Positions 1 through 6,703 of a stretch of DNA of 15,880 nt are shown here, piece after piece (position 1 is the first letter of the stretch; every line of letters starts with the position of its first letter). Source of the stretch: Anaerolineales bacterium UBA3071. Its GTDB lineage: Bacteria; Chloroflexota; Anaerolineae; UBA3071. The stretch is taken from positions 1-15,880 of the forward strand of contig DFBV01000107.1 of the NCBI GenBank assembly GCA_002366755.1, in the 5' to 3' direction. The notes beneath the pieces are model-generated. The model searched no databases, was not told the DNA's origin, and worked only from the letters and a program-made list of their open reading frames with translations. Both the position numbers and the translations under genes were made by a program.

Positions 1-2
1 TG

Positions 3-317
3 CCCGATCCGGTCAATCCGCAGTCGTTGAATCGCTTCAGTTACGTGCTGAACAACCCGGTGAAGTATACGGATCCGACAGGGCACTGGGAGTTCGAGGA
101 TAATCCCGATGATGTAACCTTCGTCGTCCCCCCTAACAGAAGCTTCACCGACACTCCCGTGGGCGTGGTGAACCCAGACGACATTGCCTCCTTCGAGCCA
201 TCCACCCTGGGCGAGACAGTGTTCCTGTTCGCGTCTCCTTTGCTTGTGTTCACAGGGGCCGCGGCAGGAGAGGCGGTGCTGGTATCTGCGGCCGAAGCTG
301 GGAAGAGAACCGGCTAA
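3..317 (+). pseudogene. RHS-repeat protein, C-terminal core end plus variable tip (partial)
   Basis: The frame is open from the left window edge and begins PDPVNPQSLN, followed by the RHS core end signature VLNNPVKYTDPTG. After the G at about position 83 the sequence changes to a non-conserved tip rich in Asp, Pro and small hydrophobic residues, ending at TAA 315-317. RHS proteins are large secreted or surface toxins with a conserved core and a swappable C-terminal toxin tip. The tip here is only about 75 residues and I do not recognise it. An in-frame TTG at 27 is not a real start, because conserved core sequence lies upstream of it. Immediately downstream another RHS core begins in a different frame, so this is one unit of a tip array or a displaced orphan tip. 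The gene start lies outside the window, so the upstream part could still be intact. Confidence 0.75.
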
Positions 318-322
318 CGGGG

Positions 323-1540
323 GTGAGTGGAGGGGCGAGTGCGACTTTTGTCTACGACGGCGATGGGGTGCGGATCAAGGGGACGGTTGGGGGCACGACC
401 ACTATCTACGTGGGCGAGCACTACGAGAAGACGGGCAGCGGGTTCTCCAAGTACTACTACGCCAATAGGCAGCGGGTTGCCGTGCGGCGGAGCGGCTACG
501 GCAGCGACAACAACCTGTTCTGGTTGCTGACCGATCATCTGGGGAGCACGGCGGTGACGCTGTGGCCTGGGGGTGCGAAGAAGGCGGAGCTGCGCTACAA
601 GGCCTTCGGCGAGACTCGCTACACGTCGAGCAGTACGCCGACGACCTATCGCTGCACGGGGCAGAGGGAAGAGAGCGCCATCGGGCTTTGCTTCTATCGC
701 GGTCGGTGGTATGATGTAGTCCTGGGGCGGTTCGTGCAGGCGGATACGATTGTGTCCAATCCGGCCAACCCGCAATCGCTGAACCGCTACTCCTACGTGC
801 TCAACAACCCGCTACGGTATACGGACCCGACGGGGATGTCCAGCGAAGATGAGATCATGGGGTACCTTGGCGTCGGAACCTGGGAAGAGGTGCTGGCCTT
901 TTTCGTAACAGGAGGAGAACTGGAAGGAAGGTGGGGATGGCTTGAGACTCTGAGGGCGGCAGAGTTGGGTGATGTTGTGCAGTTCTTTTGCGATTATGAA
1001 GGCTTATGGCCAGCATGGCTTGGAGCAACGGTGATGGCCGAGGGGCAGTTCGTGGAACAGGGTGGTCAGCTCTACATTCAGTTTGGGGGTACTTTGACCA
1101 CAGCCAGTCAAGCAGCATGGTGGGGCAATGCATTTGGCGTGAGGAGGACCTCTAGTTCATCGCCTGGCATGTACTTCGGACCGTACTATGCCGAAAGGAC
1201 ATACCATCACCGGCGGTTTGACCCAAGCGGTGTGGACTGGGTGGGAGTCGGTCTCGACGCAGTTGGCATTCTAGCCGATACCATCAGCCATGGTATAGGG
1301 GGACGAGCAACAAACGCTGCTCAGGTGGCAAGGGCGGCAGAACAAGCAGGCGTGCTGATCAACGCTGCAAGCCTGCTCAGAAGCGGTGTGCCGCTTGCCG
1401 TAGACCTCGCGGAGGGAGACCCATCGCTGGCTGACAGCATTGGTTTCGGTCTTGATGTTGCTGGGATCTACTTCCCGTTTGGGCCCGACATGGCCGGCAT
1501 CGTCTGGGGTATCTCAGAAGGCTTCTACTTCACGCCCTGA
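323..1540 (+). CDS. RHS-repeat core fragment with C-terminal variable domain (5'-truncated)
   Basis: The frame encodes 405 residues from a GTG at 323. RHS homology already starts near 299-305 in the same frame (ENRLTGVSGG), so the GTG is probably not a native start and the unit is 5'-truncated. Visible parts are YD-repeat-like sequence (FVYDGDGVRIKG, residues 9-20), WLLTDHLGST (68-76) and the RHS core end (GLCFYRGRWYD...VLNNPLRYTDPTG, 121-171), then a 235-residue tip. The tip has a part shared with the fragment at 2204-2376 (SEDEIMGYLGV, GRWGWLETLRAAELGD) and a Gly/Ala-rich hydrophobic C-terminus with no nuclease motif I can name. Known RHS tips act as toxins, but the activity here is unknown. 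Without the long beta-cocoon part it could only work after recombination onto a full-length RHS gene. The small membrane gene 17 bp downstream may be its immunity partner. Confidence 0.8.
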   Translation: MSGGASATFVYDGDGVRIKGTVGGTTTIYVGEHYEKTGSGFSKYYYANRQRVAVRRSGYGSDNNLFWLLTDHLGSTAVTLWPGGAKKAELRYKAFGETRYTSSSTPTTYRCTGQREESAIGLCFYRGRWYDVVLGRFVQADTIVSNPANPQSLNRYSYVLNNPLRYTDPTGMSSEDEIMGYLGVGTWEEVLAFFVTGGELEGRWGWLETLRAAELGDVVQFFCDYEGLWPAWLGATVMAEGQFVEQGGQLYIQFGGTLTTASQAAWWGNAFGVRRTSSSSPGMYFGPYYAERTYHHRRFDPSGVDWVGVGLDAVGILADTISHGIGGRATNAAQVARAAEQAGVLINAASLLRSGVPLAVDLAEGDPSLADSIGFGLDVAGIYFPFGPDMAGIVWGISEGFYFTP

Positions 1541-1557
1541 GAAGAGGAGATTGAAGA

Positions 1558-1848
1558 ATGAGTATTGATTCCTTCAGGCTGGGTTGTGTCGGTGGTTTGA
1601 TACTGATCATGGGTCTAACATATGCAGCATGGAGTCTACGTCTGTGGCTTAACCCTGATCTGCTGTCTCCTGATTCTCGTCTGTACCGATGGATCTATGG
1701 CAGTTTCTACTCTTGGCGACGAGGTTGGAGCGCCCCGCCACGACTCAACAGTAGGCAGATTCGACGCTATGCAATCGGTGCAGTTGCCGCGAGTGCTCTA
1801 CTAGCTGCCATGGGCATGCTTGCCATCATAGGGGCAGTGACCGGCTAG
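1558..1848 (+). CDS. Small two-helix membrane protein, possible RHS immunity protein
   Basis: The gene encodes 96 residues from an ATG at 1558, with a purine-rich ribosome binding site (GAAGAGGAG) a few bases upstream. Two hydrophobic stretches look like transmembrane helices: about residues 7-28 (RLGCVGGLILIMGLTYAAW) and 72-94 (AIGAVAASALLAAMGMLAII), separated by a basic, aromatic loop of about 40 residues. It starts 17 bp after the stop of the RHS fragment on the same strand. In RHS and other polymorphic toxin systems the gene directly after the toxin tip usually encodes the cognate immunity protein, and membrane immunity proteins are common. I recognise no family, so the immunity role rests on position alone. 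TAG 1846-1848 is followed by unrelated sequence. Confidence 0.6.
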   Translation: MSIDSFRLGCVGGLILIMGLTYAAWSLRLWLNPDLLSPDSRLYRWIYGSFYSWRRGWSAPPRLNSRQIRRYAIGAVAASALLAAMGMLAIIGAVTG

Positions 1849-2052
1849 CAGCCGTTTTCTCCGTCTAGGCCGTCCAGCGGTAGTCTGTCTTCGGAGTGCA
1901 CGCAGGAAGCGCTCCGGGCCGGCTATCAATGCTGGATTGCTGCCCAACCACCGTCTGACAAGGTCACAGTTCCACTGACACAGGGCACGGTGATAGCCCG
2001 TCCCGCCCGCCTTGGGGTTATGCTTGGGGCGGGCGGTGCGCGTGGGGAACTG
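1849..2052 (+). other. Intergenic stretch with one strong GC hairpin
   Basis: No supported gene lies here. The main structure is an inverted repeat near 2003-2037, in which CCGCCCGCC pairs with GGCGGGCGG across a loop containing TTGGGGTTATGC. It has no following T-run and so is not a typical terminator. It sits just upstream of the next RHS fragment and may mark the breakpoint where that fragment was joined. Confidence 0.4.
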
Positions 2053-2376
2053 GCTTTGTTTTTTCCGCCGTCGGTGGTATGATAGCTCCATAGCCCGCTT
2101 CATCCAGGCGGACACCATCGTGCCCGATCCGGTCAATCCGCAGTCGTTGAATCGCTTCAGTTACGTGCTGAACAACCCGGTGAAGTATACGGATCCGACA
2201 GGGATGTTCAGCGAAGACGAGATCATGTCCTACCTCGGCGTGGACTCCTGGGAAGAGGTGCTATCGTTCTTCGCAACAGGAGGAGACCTGGAAGGCAGAT
2301 GGGGATGGCTTGAGACGCTAAGGGCTGCTGAGCTCGGGGACATCGTCCAGTTCTACAGCGATTACGAAGGGACGTG
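2053..2376 (+). pseudogene. RHS core end plus start of a tip (fragment)
   Basis: RHS homology begins around 2053 (LCFFRRRWYDSSIARFIQADT), continues through the core end VLNNPVKYTDPTG and then into a tip start (MFSEDEIMSYLGV...GRWGWLETLRAAELGD). The tip start is a diverged copy of the start of the tip at 836-1015. The core end at 2121-2203 is identical over 83 bp to positions 1-83. The homology stops abruptly at about 2376 (after GTWP), where a PqqB-like sequence begins. The nominal open frame 2012-2431 starts upstream of any homology and ends in the foreign sequence, so no complete RHS product can be made. It is best read as an orphan tip left by recombination between RHS copies. Confidence 0.75.
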
Positions 2377-2613
2377 GCCTTGCCGGACGGGACCTTCTTC
2401 AGCGCTGATGAACTCCCAAACCGCGACGTGAGTCAGATTCCGCATCCCCTGGCTGCCGATACGGCTGAGCGGTTGGTGGGGGTGGAATGCGACGTGCGGC
2501 TGATCCATCTCAATCACAGCAACCCCCTGCATCGGCCTGGACCCGAGTGGGATTGGCTGGCGGCCCGAGGGATTGGCGTGGGGGCCTTCGGCGAGCGATG
2601 GAGGTTGGGCTGA
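2377..2613 (+). pseudogene. PqqB-like metallo-beta-lactamase-fold protein, C-terminal fragment
   Basis: The frame beginning ALPDGTFFSADELPNRDVSQ, continuing with IPHPLAADTAERL, VRLIHLNHSNPL and ending GIGVGAFGERWRLG matches my memory of the C-terminal third of PqqB-type proteins (DGTFxSxDELxxRDxxxIPHP and HLNHTNP). PqqB acts in PQQ biosynthesis, and relatives are metal-dependent oxygenases or hydrolases. Only about 79 residues remain and the N-terminal metal-binding HxHxDH region is absent. The homology begins at the base where RHS homology ends, so a deletion or recombination joined two genes at about 2376. The surviving frame has no internal stop, which suggests a fairly recent event. The GTG at 2374 lies in the RHS sequence and is not a native start. 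Assignment is by motif only. Confidence 0.6.
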
Positions 2614-2699
2614 CGCTGGAGATAATCGTGGATGCTGCCGGGCTTCCTACGGTGGAGCGTAGAGCTCCACCCTCTCCTGCCGCCCCGCCGTCCCCCCCG
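2614..2699 (+). repeat. Intergenic stretch with a 21-bp palindrome (2651-2671)
   Basis: No gene is supported here. A perfect 7-bp inverted repeat, GGTGGAG at 2651-2657 and CTCCACC at 2665-2671 with a 7-base loop, forms a compact 21-bp palindrome. Its size matches the other short palindromes in this window that have inserted in transposase genes. The rest is C-rich low-complexity sequence. Confidence 0.5.
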
Positions 2700-2813
2700 C
2701 CGACCCCAGGCGCGCACCAGCGTCCCCTCCCCGAACAGCGTCGTCTGCCAGCAGAGCCCGTAGTAGCGGTGTTGGTTCGTCTCTCAGTCATCCCTGACCA
2801 AGAACACGTGAGT
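2700..2813 (-). pseudogene. WGR-domain remnant
   Basis: On the minus strand the frame reads THVFLVRDD, then a TGA at 2784-2786, then ETNQHRYYGLCWQTTLFGE and GTLVRAWGRRG. The pattern (N-x-x-RYY, TLFGE, LVRxWGR) is that of the WGR domain, a small fold of about 75 residues found alone in bacteria and in PARP enzymes, where it takes part in nucleic-acid end binding. One in-frame stop interrupts it. After WGR the frame runs into GGRRGGRRG low complexity, where a frameshift in the C/G runs is likely. No start codon with a good ribosome binding site is seen. It is probably a dead fragment, and the call is by eye. Confidence 0.45.
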
Positions 2814-2860
2814 GGAACGATCCGGCTCAATCCCCGACCAGGTCATCTTCGCTCATCGCC

Positions 2861-3778
2861 TCAGTCCCTCGGCCCAAAGGCCAGTTTCTCGTTCAGCAGC
2901 CGCCGCAATTCCCGCCGCGTCGGCTGTGCGTAACGCAGCGTGGTCTGGATGCTCTCGTGTCCCATCAGCGTGGCGATATCCGCCAGGGGCACGCCCTGGG
3001 CATGCAGATGCCGCCCGAAGGAATGCCGCAGCATGTGCGGCGTCACCTCCACACCAGCCTTGCTCCCCATCCGCCGCACCACCCGCCAGAGCCCATTGGA
3101 ACTGATCCGCTTCAGGCGGGACGAGAGCAGCAGCGCTTGCTCCGGAACCTGCGGCCGCACCTCCAGGTAGTCCTTGATGGCATCCCGCACGTCGGGGATC
3201 AAGGGGACCTCGCGGCTCTTCCCGCCTTTGCTGTCTCGAATGATCACCGTCCAGTCTCGCCCACCCGGCGTCTGCTCGAAGTCATCCACGTCCAGGTTGA
3301 CCGCTTCGCTCAGCCGCAGGCCGGCCCCGTACAACAGACTGAGGACGGTCACGTCCCGTTCAGCGTGACGGCGCCCCTCGCGGGCAACACGATACAGCCG
3401 CAGGATCTCCGACCGCGTCAGGGAGCGAGGCTCGGGCCTCTGCTGTTTGGCCCGTTTGACCCTCTCTGCGGGGTTGTGACGGGTGAGCCCCTGAACCTGG
3501 GCCCAACCGAAGTAGCGGCGCAAGCCGGCCAGTTGCTGGTTCACCGTGGCTGGGGAGAGCCGGCACACAGTGCGCTGATAGCCCAGGAACTCGGCCACGT
3601 GCTCCCGACCCACGGCATGGGGTTCGGGCACCGAGCCGTCCACGTGCAGGAACCAGCGGTGCAGCGAGGTCAGGGCGTAGTCATAGGCTCGCAGCGACTT
3701 GGCGGCGAGCCCCTCTTGTTGCAGTGCACCCAGGAACTCCTCCACTTGCCAACCGCCGCTTTCGGTATTAGCTTGCAT
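2861..3778 (-). CDS. Tyrosine recombinase (XerC/XerD-like phage integrase family)
   Basis: The gene encodes 305 residues, the usual length for Xer-type recombinases. An N-terminal SAM-like core-binding domain covers about residues 10-100 and the catalytic domain about 115-300. The catalytic set is complete: Arg155 (GAGLRLSEAV), Lys184 (SKGGKSREVPL), His248 and Arg251 (TPHMLRHSFGRHL), His274 (LMGHESIQTT) and the nucleophile Tyr283 (LRYAQP). These enzymes cut and rejoin DNA through a 3'-phosphotyrosine at a site with two inverted arms. The ATG at 3776-3778 has a G-run ribosome binding site just upstream, and a strong promoter lies about 40 bases further up. It is alone on its strand between RHS debris and the IS block, so it could be a solitary integrase of an integrative element or a host Xer-like enzyme. 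No attachment site was identified. It may still be active. Confidence 0.93.
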   Translation of the reverse strand: MQANTESGGWQVEEFLGALQQEGLAAKSLRAYDYALTSLHRWFLHVDGSVPEPHAVGREHVAEFLGYQRTVCRLSPATVNQQLAGLRRYFGWAQVQGLTRHNPAERVKRAKQQRPEPRSLTRSEILRLYRVAREGRRHAERDVTVLSLLYGAGLRLSEAVNLDVDDFEQTPGGRDWTVIIRDSKGGKSREVPLIPDVRDAIKDYLEVRPQVPEQALLLSSRLKRISSNGLWRVVRRMGSKAGVEVTPHMLRHSFGRHLHAQGVPLADIATLMGHESIQTTLRYAQPTRRELRRLLNEKLAFGPRD

Positions 3779-3815
3779 GTTTTACCCCCCACTTTTGGCC
3801 CCTTCTGATGGCCCC

Positions 3816-3844
3816 AGGATACCATAGGGAGGCGATATTGTCAA
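3816..3844 (-). promoter_or_regulatory. Sigma-70-type promoter for the tyrosine recombinase
   Basis: Read on the minus strand, a perfect -35 TTGACA (3839-3844) is followed by exactly 17 bp and the -10 TATCCT (3816-3821). Transcription would start near 3808, giving a leader of about 30 bases before the recombinase ATG. Confidence 0.75.
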
Positions 3845-3937
3845 ACTAATAAATGGTTGGCGTGCGACGATAGCTTGCTAAACAGAGGCGTCGCAGATAG
3901 CTGCTGTTGTCGCATCCCAAAGCTATTCTGTTGTACG

Positions 3938-3985
3938 GTGCCAAAGATAGTGAGACTGGAGTATCTTGTGCCAGAGATAGTGAGA
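3938..3985 (+). repeat. Two direct copies of an 18-bp repeat, possible old IS end
   Basis: GTGCCAAAGATAGTGAGA at 3938-3955 is repeated with one mismatch at 3968-3985, 30 bp apart. Spaced direct repeats of this size are typical of the ends of IS21-family elements, which carry several transposase binding sites. No matching transposase is nearby, so this could be the remnant end of a lost element. The flanking 3845-3937 holds no gene. Confidence 0.5.
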
Positions 3986-4060
3986 ACAGGTATGTAGTGA
4001 GCCCCTAGAATTGGACAACTACGCTAGTTCAGTAGAATCAGTCCAAGAAAGGGGAACACG

Positions 4061-4336
4061 ATGTCAAAGCGTCGAACATTTACATCCGACTTCAAAGCAC
4101 GGGTTGTGCTTGAAGAACTGACAGGCGTCAAGAGCAAAGCCGAGATCTGTCGAGAGCACCAACTGAAACCGCAGGTCTTCTCCCGTTGGAGAGCCGAGTT
4201 CCTGGATCGTGCACCGGAGATCTTTGCCACCAAACCGAGCAGAGGCGATGAACAGGAGCGGATCGCCGAACTGGAGCGGATGGTGGGACGGTTGACGATG
4301 CAGTTGGAAGCGGCAAAAAAGCATCCAACATCTTGA
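4061..4336 (+). CDS. IS3-family transposase OrfA
   Basis: The gene encodes 91 residues with a clear ribosome binding site (AAGAAAGGGG) before the ATG at 4061. Residues 10-48 form the helix-turn-helix DNA-binding part (FKARVVLEELTGVKSKAEIC...HQLKPQVFSRWR). Residues about 66-86 form a leucine-zipper-like helix (IAELERMVGRLTMQLEAAKK). OrfA binds the IS ends and joins OrfB by frameshifting or translational coupling. A slippery A-AAA-AAG heptamer lies at 4315-4321. A -1 shift there continues as ASNILTS and ends at TGA 4363-4365, which overlaps the GTG 4362 start of orfB. Without the shift the protein ends KKHPTS. The frame is intact, but the element as a whole is dead. Confidence 0.85.
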   Translation: MSKRRTFTSDFKARVVLEELTGVKSKAEICREHQLKPQVFSRWRAEFLDRAPEIFATKPSRGDEQERIAELERMVGRLTMQLEAAKKHPTS

Positions 4337-4361
4337 CCTCTCTCTCGACCAGAAACGGCAG

Positions 4362-5043
4362 GTGATCAAGATGCTCTCCTCAGAGTACTCGGTCACCCTC
4401 ACTTGTGAACTGCTCGACTGTGCCAAGAGCAGCTACTACCATCAGACGGCTCCACCGGACGACACAAAGCTGACAGAAGCCATCGAAACCGCCTCTGAGG
4501 AGTGGCCCACCTATGGCTATCGCCGCATCACTGCCCAGTTGCGCCGCCAGGGATGGCAAGTCAATCACAAACGCATACGGCGGTTGATGCAGAAGTTGGA
4601 CTTGTCGATCAAGCCCAAGCGGAAGAAGCTCCAAACAACAGATAGCCAGCATGATTTCCCGCGCTATCCCAACCTGGTGCTAGACCCGGACACTGCACGC
4701 CCAGACCAGGTCTGGGTATCGGACATCACGTACATCCGTCTTCTTCGCGACTTTGTCTACCGTTCGGCTGAGCTCACGACGAAGCCTGGCAGTGATCATG
4801 GACGTATTCACCCGTTGCATCCGGGGCTGGCATCTGGGGCGTGGGCTGGATCACACCCTGACCCTGACCGCTCTACAGCGAGCGCTAGCCAGGCACCCTG
4901 CACCAGAGATTCATCACTCTGACCAAGGTGTGCAGTATGCAGGCGCTGCCTACACCCAGGCCCTGCAGAGTGTTCATGTCCAGATCAGTATGGCCGATGT
5001 AGGAGCTGCTTGGCAGAATGGCTACGCTGAACGTTGTTTTTGA
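4362..5043 (+). pseudogene. IS3-family transposase OrfB (DDE integrase), broken twice
   Basis: The sequence has HTH_21-like features (YGYRRITAQLRRQGWQVNHKRI) and an rve-type DDE catalytic core. The triad is visible: Asp121 in VWVSDITYI, Asp in IHHSDQGVQY and Glu in NGYAER, with exactly 35 residues between the second Asp and the Glu, as in IS3. The first frame is correct to DFVY (ends 4760). A 25-bp palindrome insert (4761-4785) then shifts the frame, and the true protein resumes as LAVIMDVFTRCIRGWHLGR in the next frame from 4786. It is finally cut off by the IS21 element at 5035, and TGA 5041-5043 lies inside that element. Native OrfB would continue for about 40 more residues. Confidence 0.88.
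4761..4785 (+). repeat. 25-bp palindromic insert inside IS3 orfB
   Basis: Removing these 25 bases joins GACTTTGTCTAC to CTGGCAGTGATC and restores the conserved protein DFVYLAVIMDVF. The insert has a perfect centre TGAGCTCA flanked by TTCG and CGAA arms. It is a short palindromic repeat that entered the transposase gene and shifted its frame. Confidence 0.7.
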
Positions 5044-5164
5044 TAAACTAAAAGGTACCCACCCATCTGAACTTTGACAATCGAAAAGGTACCCACCTGA
5101 GGCCAACTCTGCTATCATAGGTGCACAGTCCACTCAGGACCAATCTATGATAGCGGAGGGGGAG

Positions 5165-6702
5165 ATGATCAGCGTGCAACAACGAGAGAAGATCCGACGG
5201 GCCTACTTTGTCGAGGAGAAGAGCATCCGGCAGATTGCTCGGGGACTCAGGTGTTCCCGTCGAACCGTCCGGAAGGCCATCTCTTCGCCAGAGTCGGCGT
5301 CGTACACGCTCAGCGCACCTCGCCCGGCACCGGTGTTGGGGCCGTATAAACAGCGGGTTCAGGAATTGCTGGCCGAGAACGAGCAACTGCCGCGCAAGCA
5401 ACGGTACATCGGGCACAAGATCTATGAGCTCATCCAGAAAGAGGGCTACGCCGGAAGCGAATCCTCCGTTCGGGGCTACATTGCTCAGTTGCGACGGGAG
5501 AAGAAGCGACGGAAGGTGTACATCCCGCTGGAGTTCGATCCCGGCACGGATGCTCAGATGGACTGGGGAGAGGGCGTGGCCATCATTGCCGATGAGCGGG
5601 TCACGGCGCAACTGTTCTACATGCGCTTGTGCTACTCTCGGAAGCTGTTCATGATGGCCTTTCCGAGCCAGAAACAGGAAGCCTTCTTCGAAGGGCACGT
5701 GCGAGCGTTCCATCACTTTCGAGGCGTGCCCGGCCGCATAAGCTATGACAACCTGAGAACGGCGGTCATGCGGATCCTGGAGGGCCGCAATCGCCAGGAG
5801 CAGGAAGGTTTCATCGTCTTTCGCAGCCACTATCTGTTCGAGAGTCACTTTTGCACACCAGGGCAAGGCCACGAGAAAGGGCGAGTGGAGAAAGGCGTAG
5901 GCTTTGGTCGTCGCAACTTCATGGTGCCGATTCCGAACATGGCTTCCTTCAAGGAACTGAACGAACATCTACTGGCCAGCTGCCTGGCCGACGACAGTCG
6001 GCGTGTGGATCGTCAGCCGGTGACCATCGGCGAAGCGTGGGAGATGGAGAAGCTGCATCTCCTGCCACTCCCAGAGCGAGACTTCGACTGCTGTGTCAAC
6101 CGCCCGGCGACGCTCAACCCCTACAGCCAGGTAGTGCTGCATACCAACCGCTACTCGGTGCCGGTGGACAAAGCCTACCGCCATCTGGTCATCAAGGCCT
6201 ACCCGTTTCGAGTGGACATCCTACACATGGACGAGGTGATCGCCAGCCATCCCCGCTGCTACGGTCGGGAACAGGATATCTTTGACCCCTTGCACTACCT
6301 GCCCCTGCTAGAACAGCGACCGGGCGCTTTCGAACATGCCAAACCTATCCGGCGCTGGCGCAAGGAATGGCCGCCGGTCTACGAACGCTTCCTGGAACGG
6401 CTGCAAGAACAGGGCCTGCCTGTCGGCAGACAGGGCCTGAATGGGCGTAGCATTCGGGAGTTTGTGCAGGTTCTGAAACTGCACCGTGACCATCCCGCCA
6501 GACTGGTGGCGCACAGGCCGTTGAGCAGGCCCTGGAGTATGGTTGTGTCAATGCTGATGGCGTAGCCCTTTGCTTGCACCAACTGTCTTACCCGGACACA
6601 CCACAGCCCTCCTTGACCCCGGCCAATCTGCCCCCGTGGGCGACAATAGGAGAGCAGCCACCCGACTTGCACTGCTACGACCAACTGCTGGAAAGAGTGT
6701 GA
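5165..6702 (+). pseudogene. istA: IS21-family transposase IstA, frameshifted
   Basis: IstA is the DDE strand-transfer protein. Counting from the in-frame ATG at 5147, an N-terminal helix-turn-helix covers residues 12-45 (IRQIARGLRCSRRTVRKAI) and the catalytic residues are Asp139 (QMDWGEG), Asp201 (SYDNLRT) and Glu248 (KGRVEKG). A Mu-type C-terminal beta domain follows (NPYSQVVLHTNRYSVPVD). I prefer the ATG at 5165 because GGAGGGGGAG lies directly before it. Two lesions are seen. A 21-bp palindrome insert at about 6410-6430 adds LPVGRQG in frame. A CA duplication near 6512-6515 (GCGCACAGG for GCGCAGG) shifts the frame, so the product ends early at 6565. The true C-terminus (AVEQALEYG...YDQLLERV) resumes in the -1 frame and ends at TGA 6700-6702, one base before istB. 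The protein is likely inactive. Confidence 0.88.
6410..6439 (+). repeat. Short palindromic repeat (LPVGRQ type) inserted in istA
   Basis: CAGGGCCTG occurs on both sides (6410-6418 and 6431-6439) of CCTGTCGGCAGA. The insert is therefore 21 bp with an apparent 9-bp flank duplication, and it is in frame, adding LPVGRQG to IstA. The core folds as an imperfect hairpin. The first 25 bases are identical to 8591-8615. Confidence 0.8.
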
Positions 6703-6703
6703 T

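Larger units (their letters stand above)
3993..5034 (+). mobile_element. IS3-family insertion sequence, 3'-truncated
   Basis: The element consists of an upstream end, orfA (4061-4336) and orfB (from 4362) in the order and arrangement of IS3-family elements. The left end probably begins TGTAGTGAGCCCC at 3993 or TGAGCCCC at 3998, and the exact base is uncertain. The right end is missing: orfB stops within the catalytic domain at GYAER, where the IS21-family element begins at 5035. I looked for the remaining orfB sequence (normally RTLKEEE and onward) beyond 7523 and did not find it, so the 3' part was deleted. The copy cannot transpose by itself. Confidence 0.8.

Noticed and set aside
2957..3808. 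283-codon plus-strand open frame opposite the recombinase
   Set aside because: It is the antisense shadow of a tyrosine recombinase with a complete catalytic set. Its composition (Pro, Arg, His) is typical of shadows.
5147..5164. ATG at 5147 as istA start
   Set aside because: It has no ribosome binding site, whereas GGAGGGGGAG sits directly before the ATG at 5165. Residue numbers in the istA entry are counted from 5147 only for convenience.
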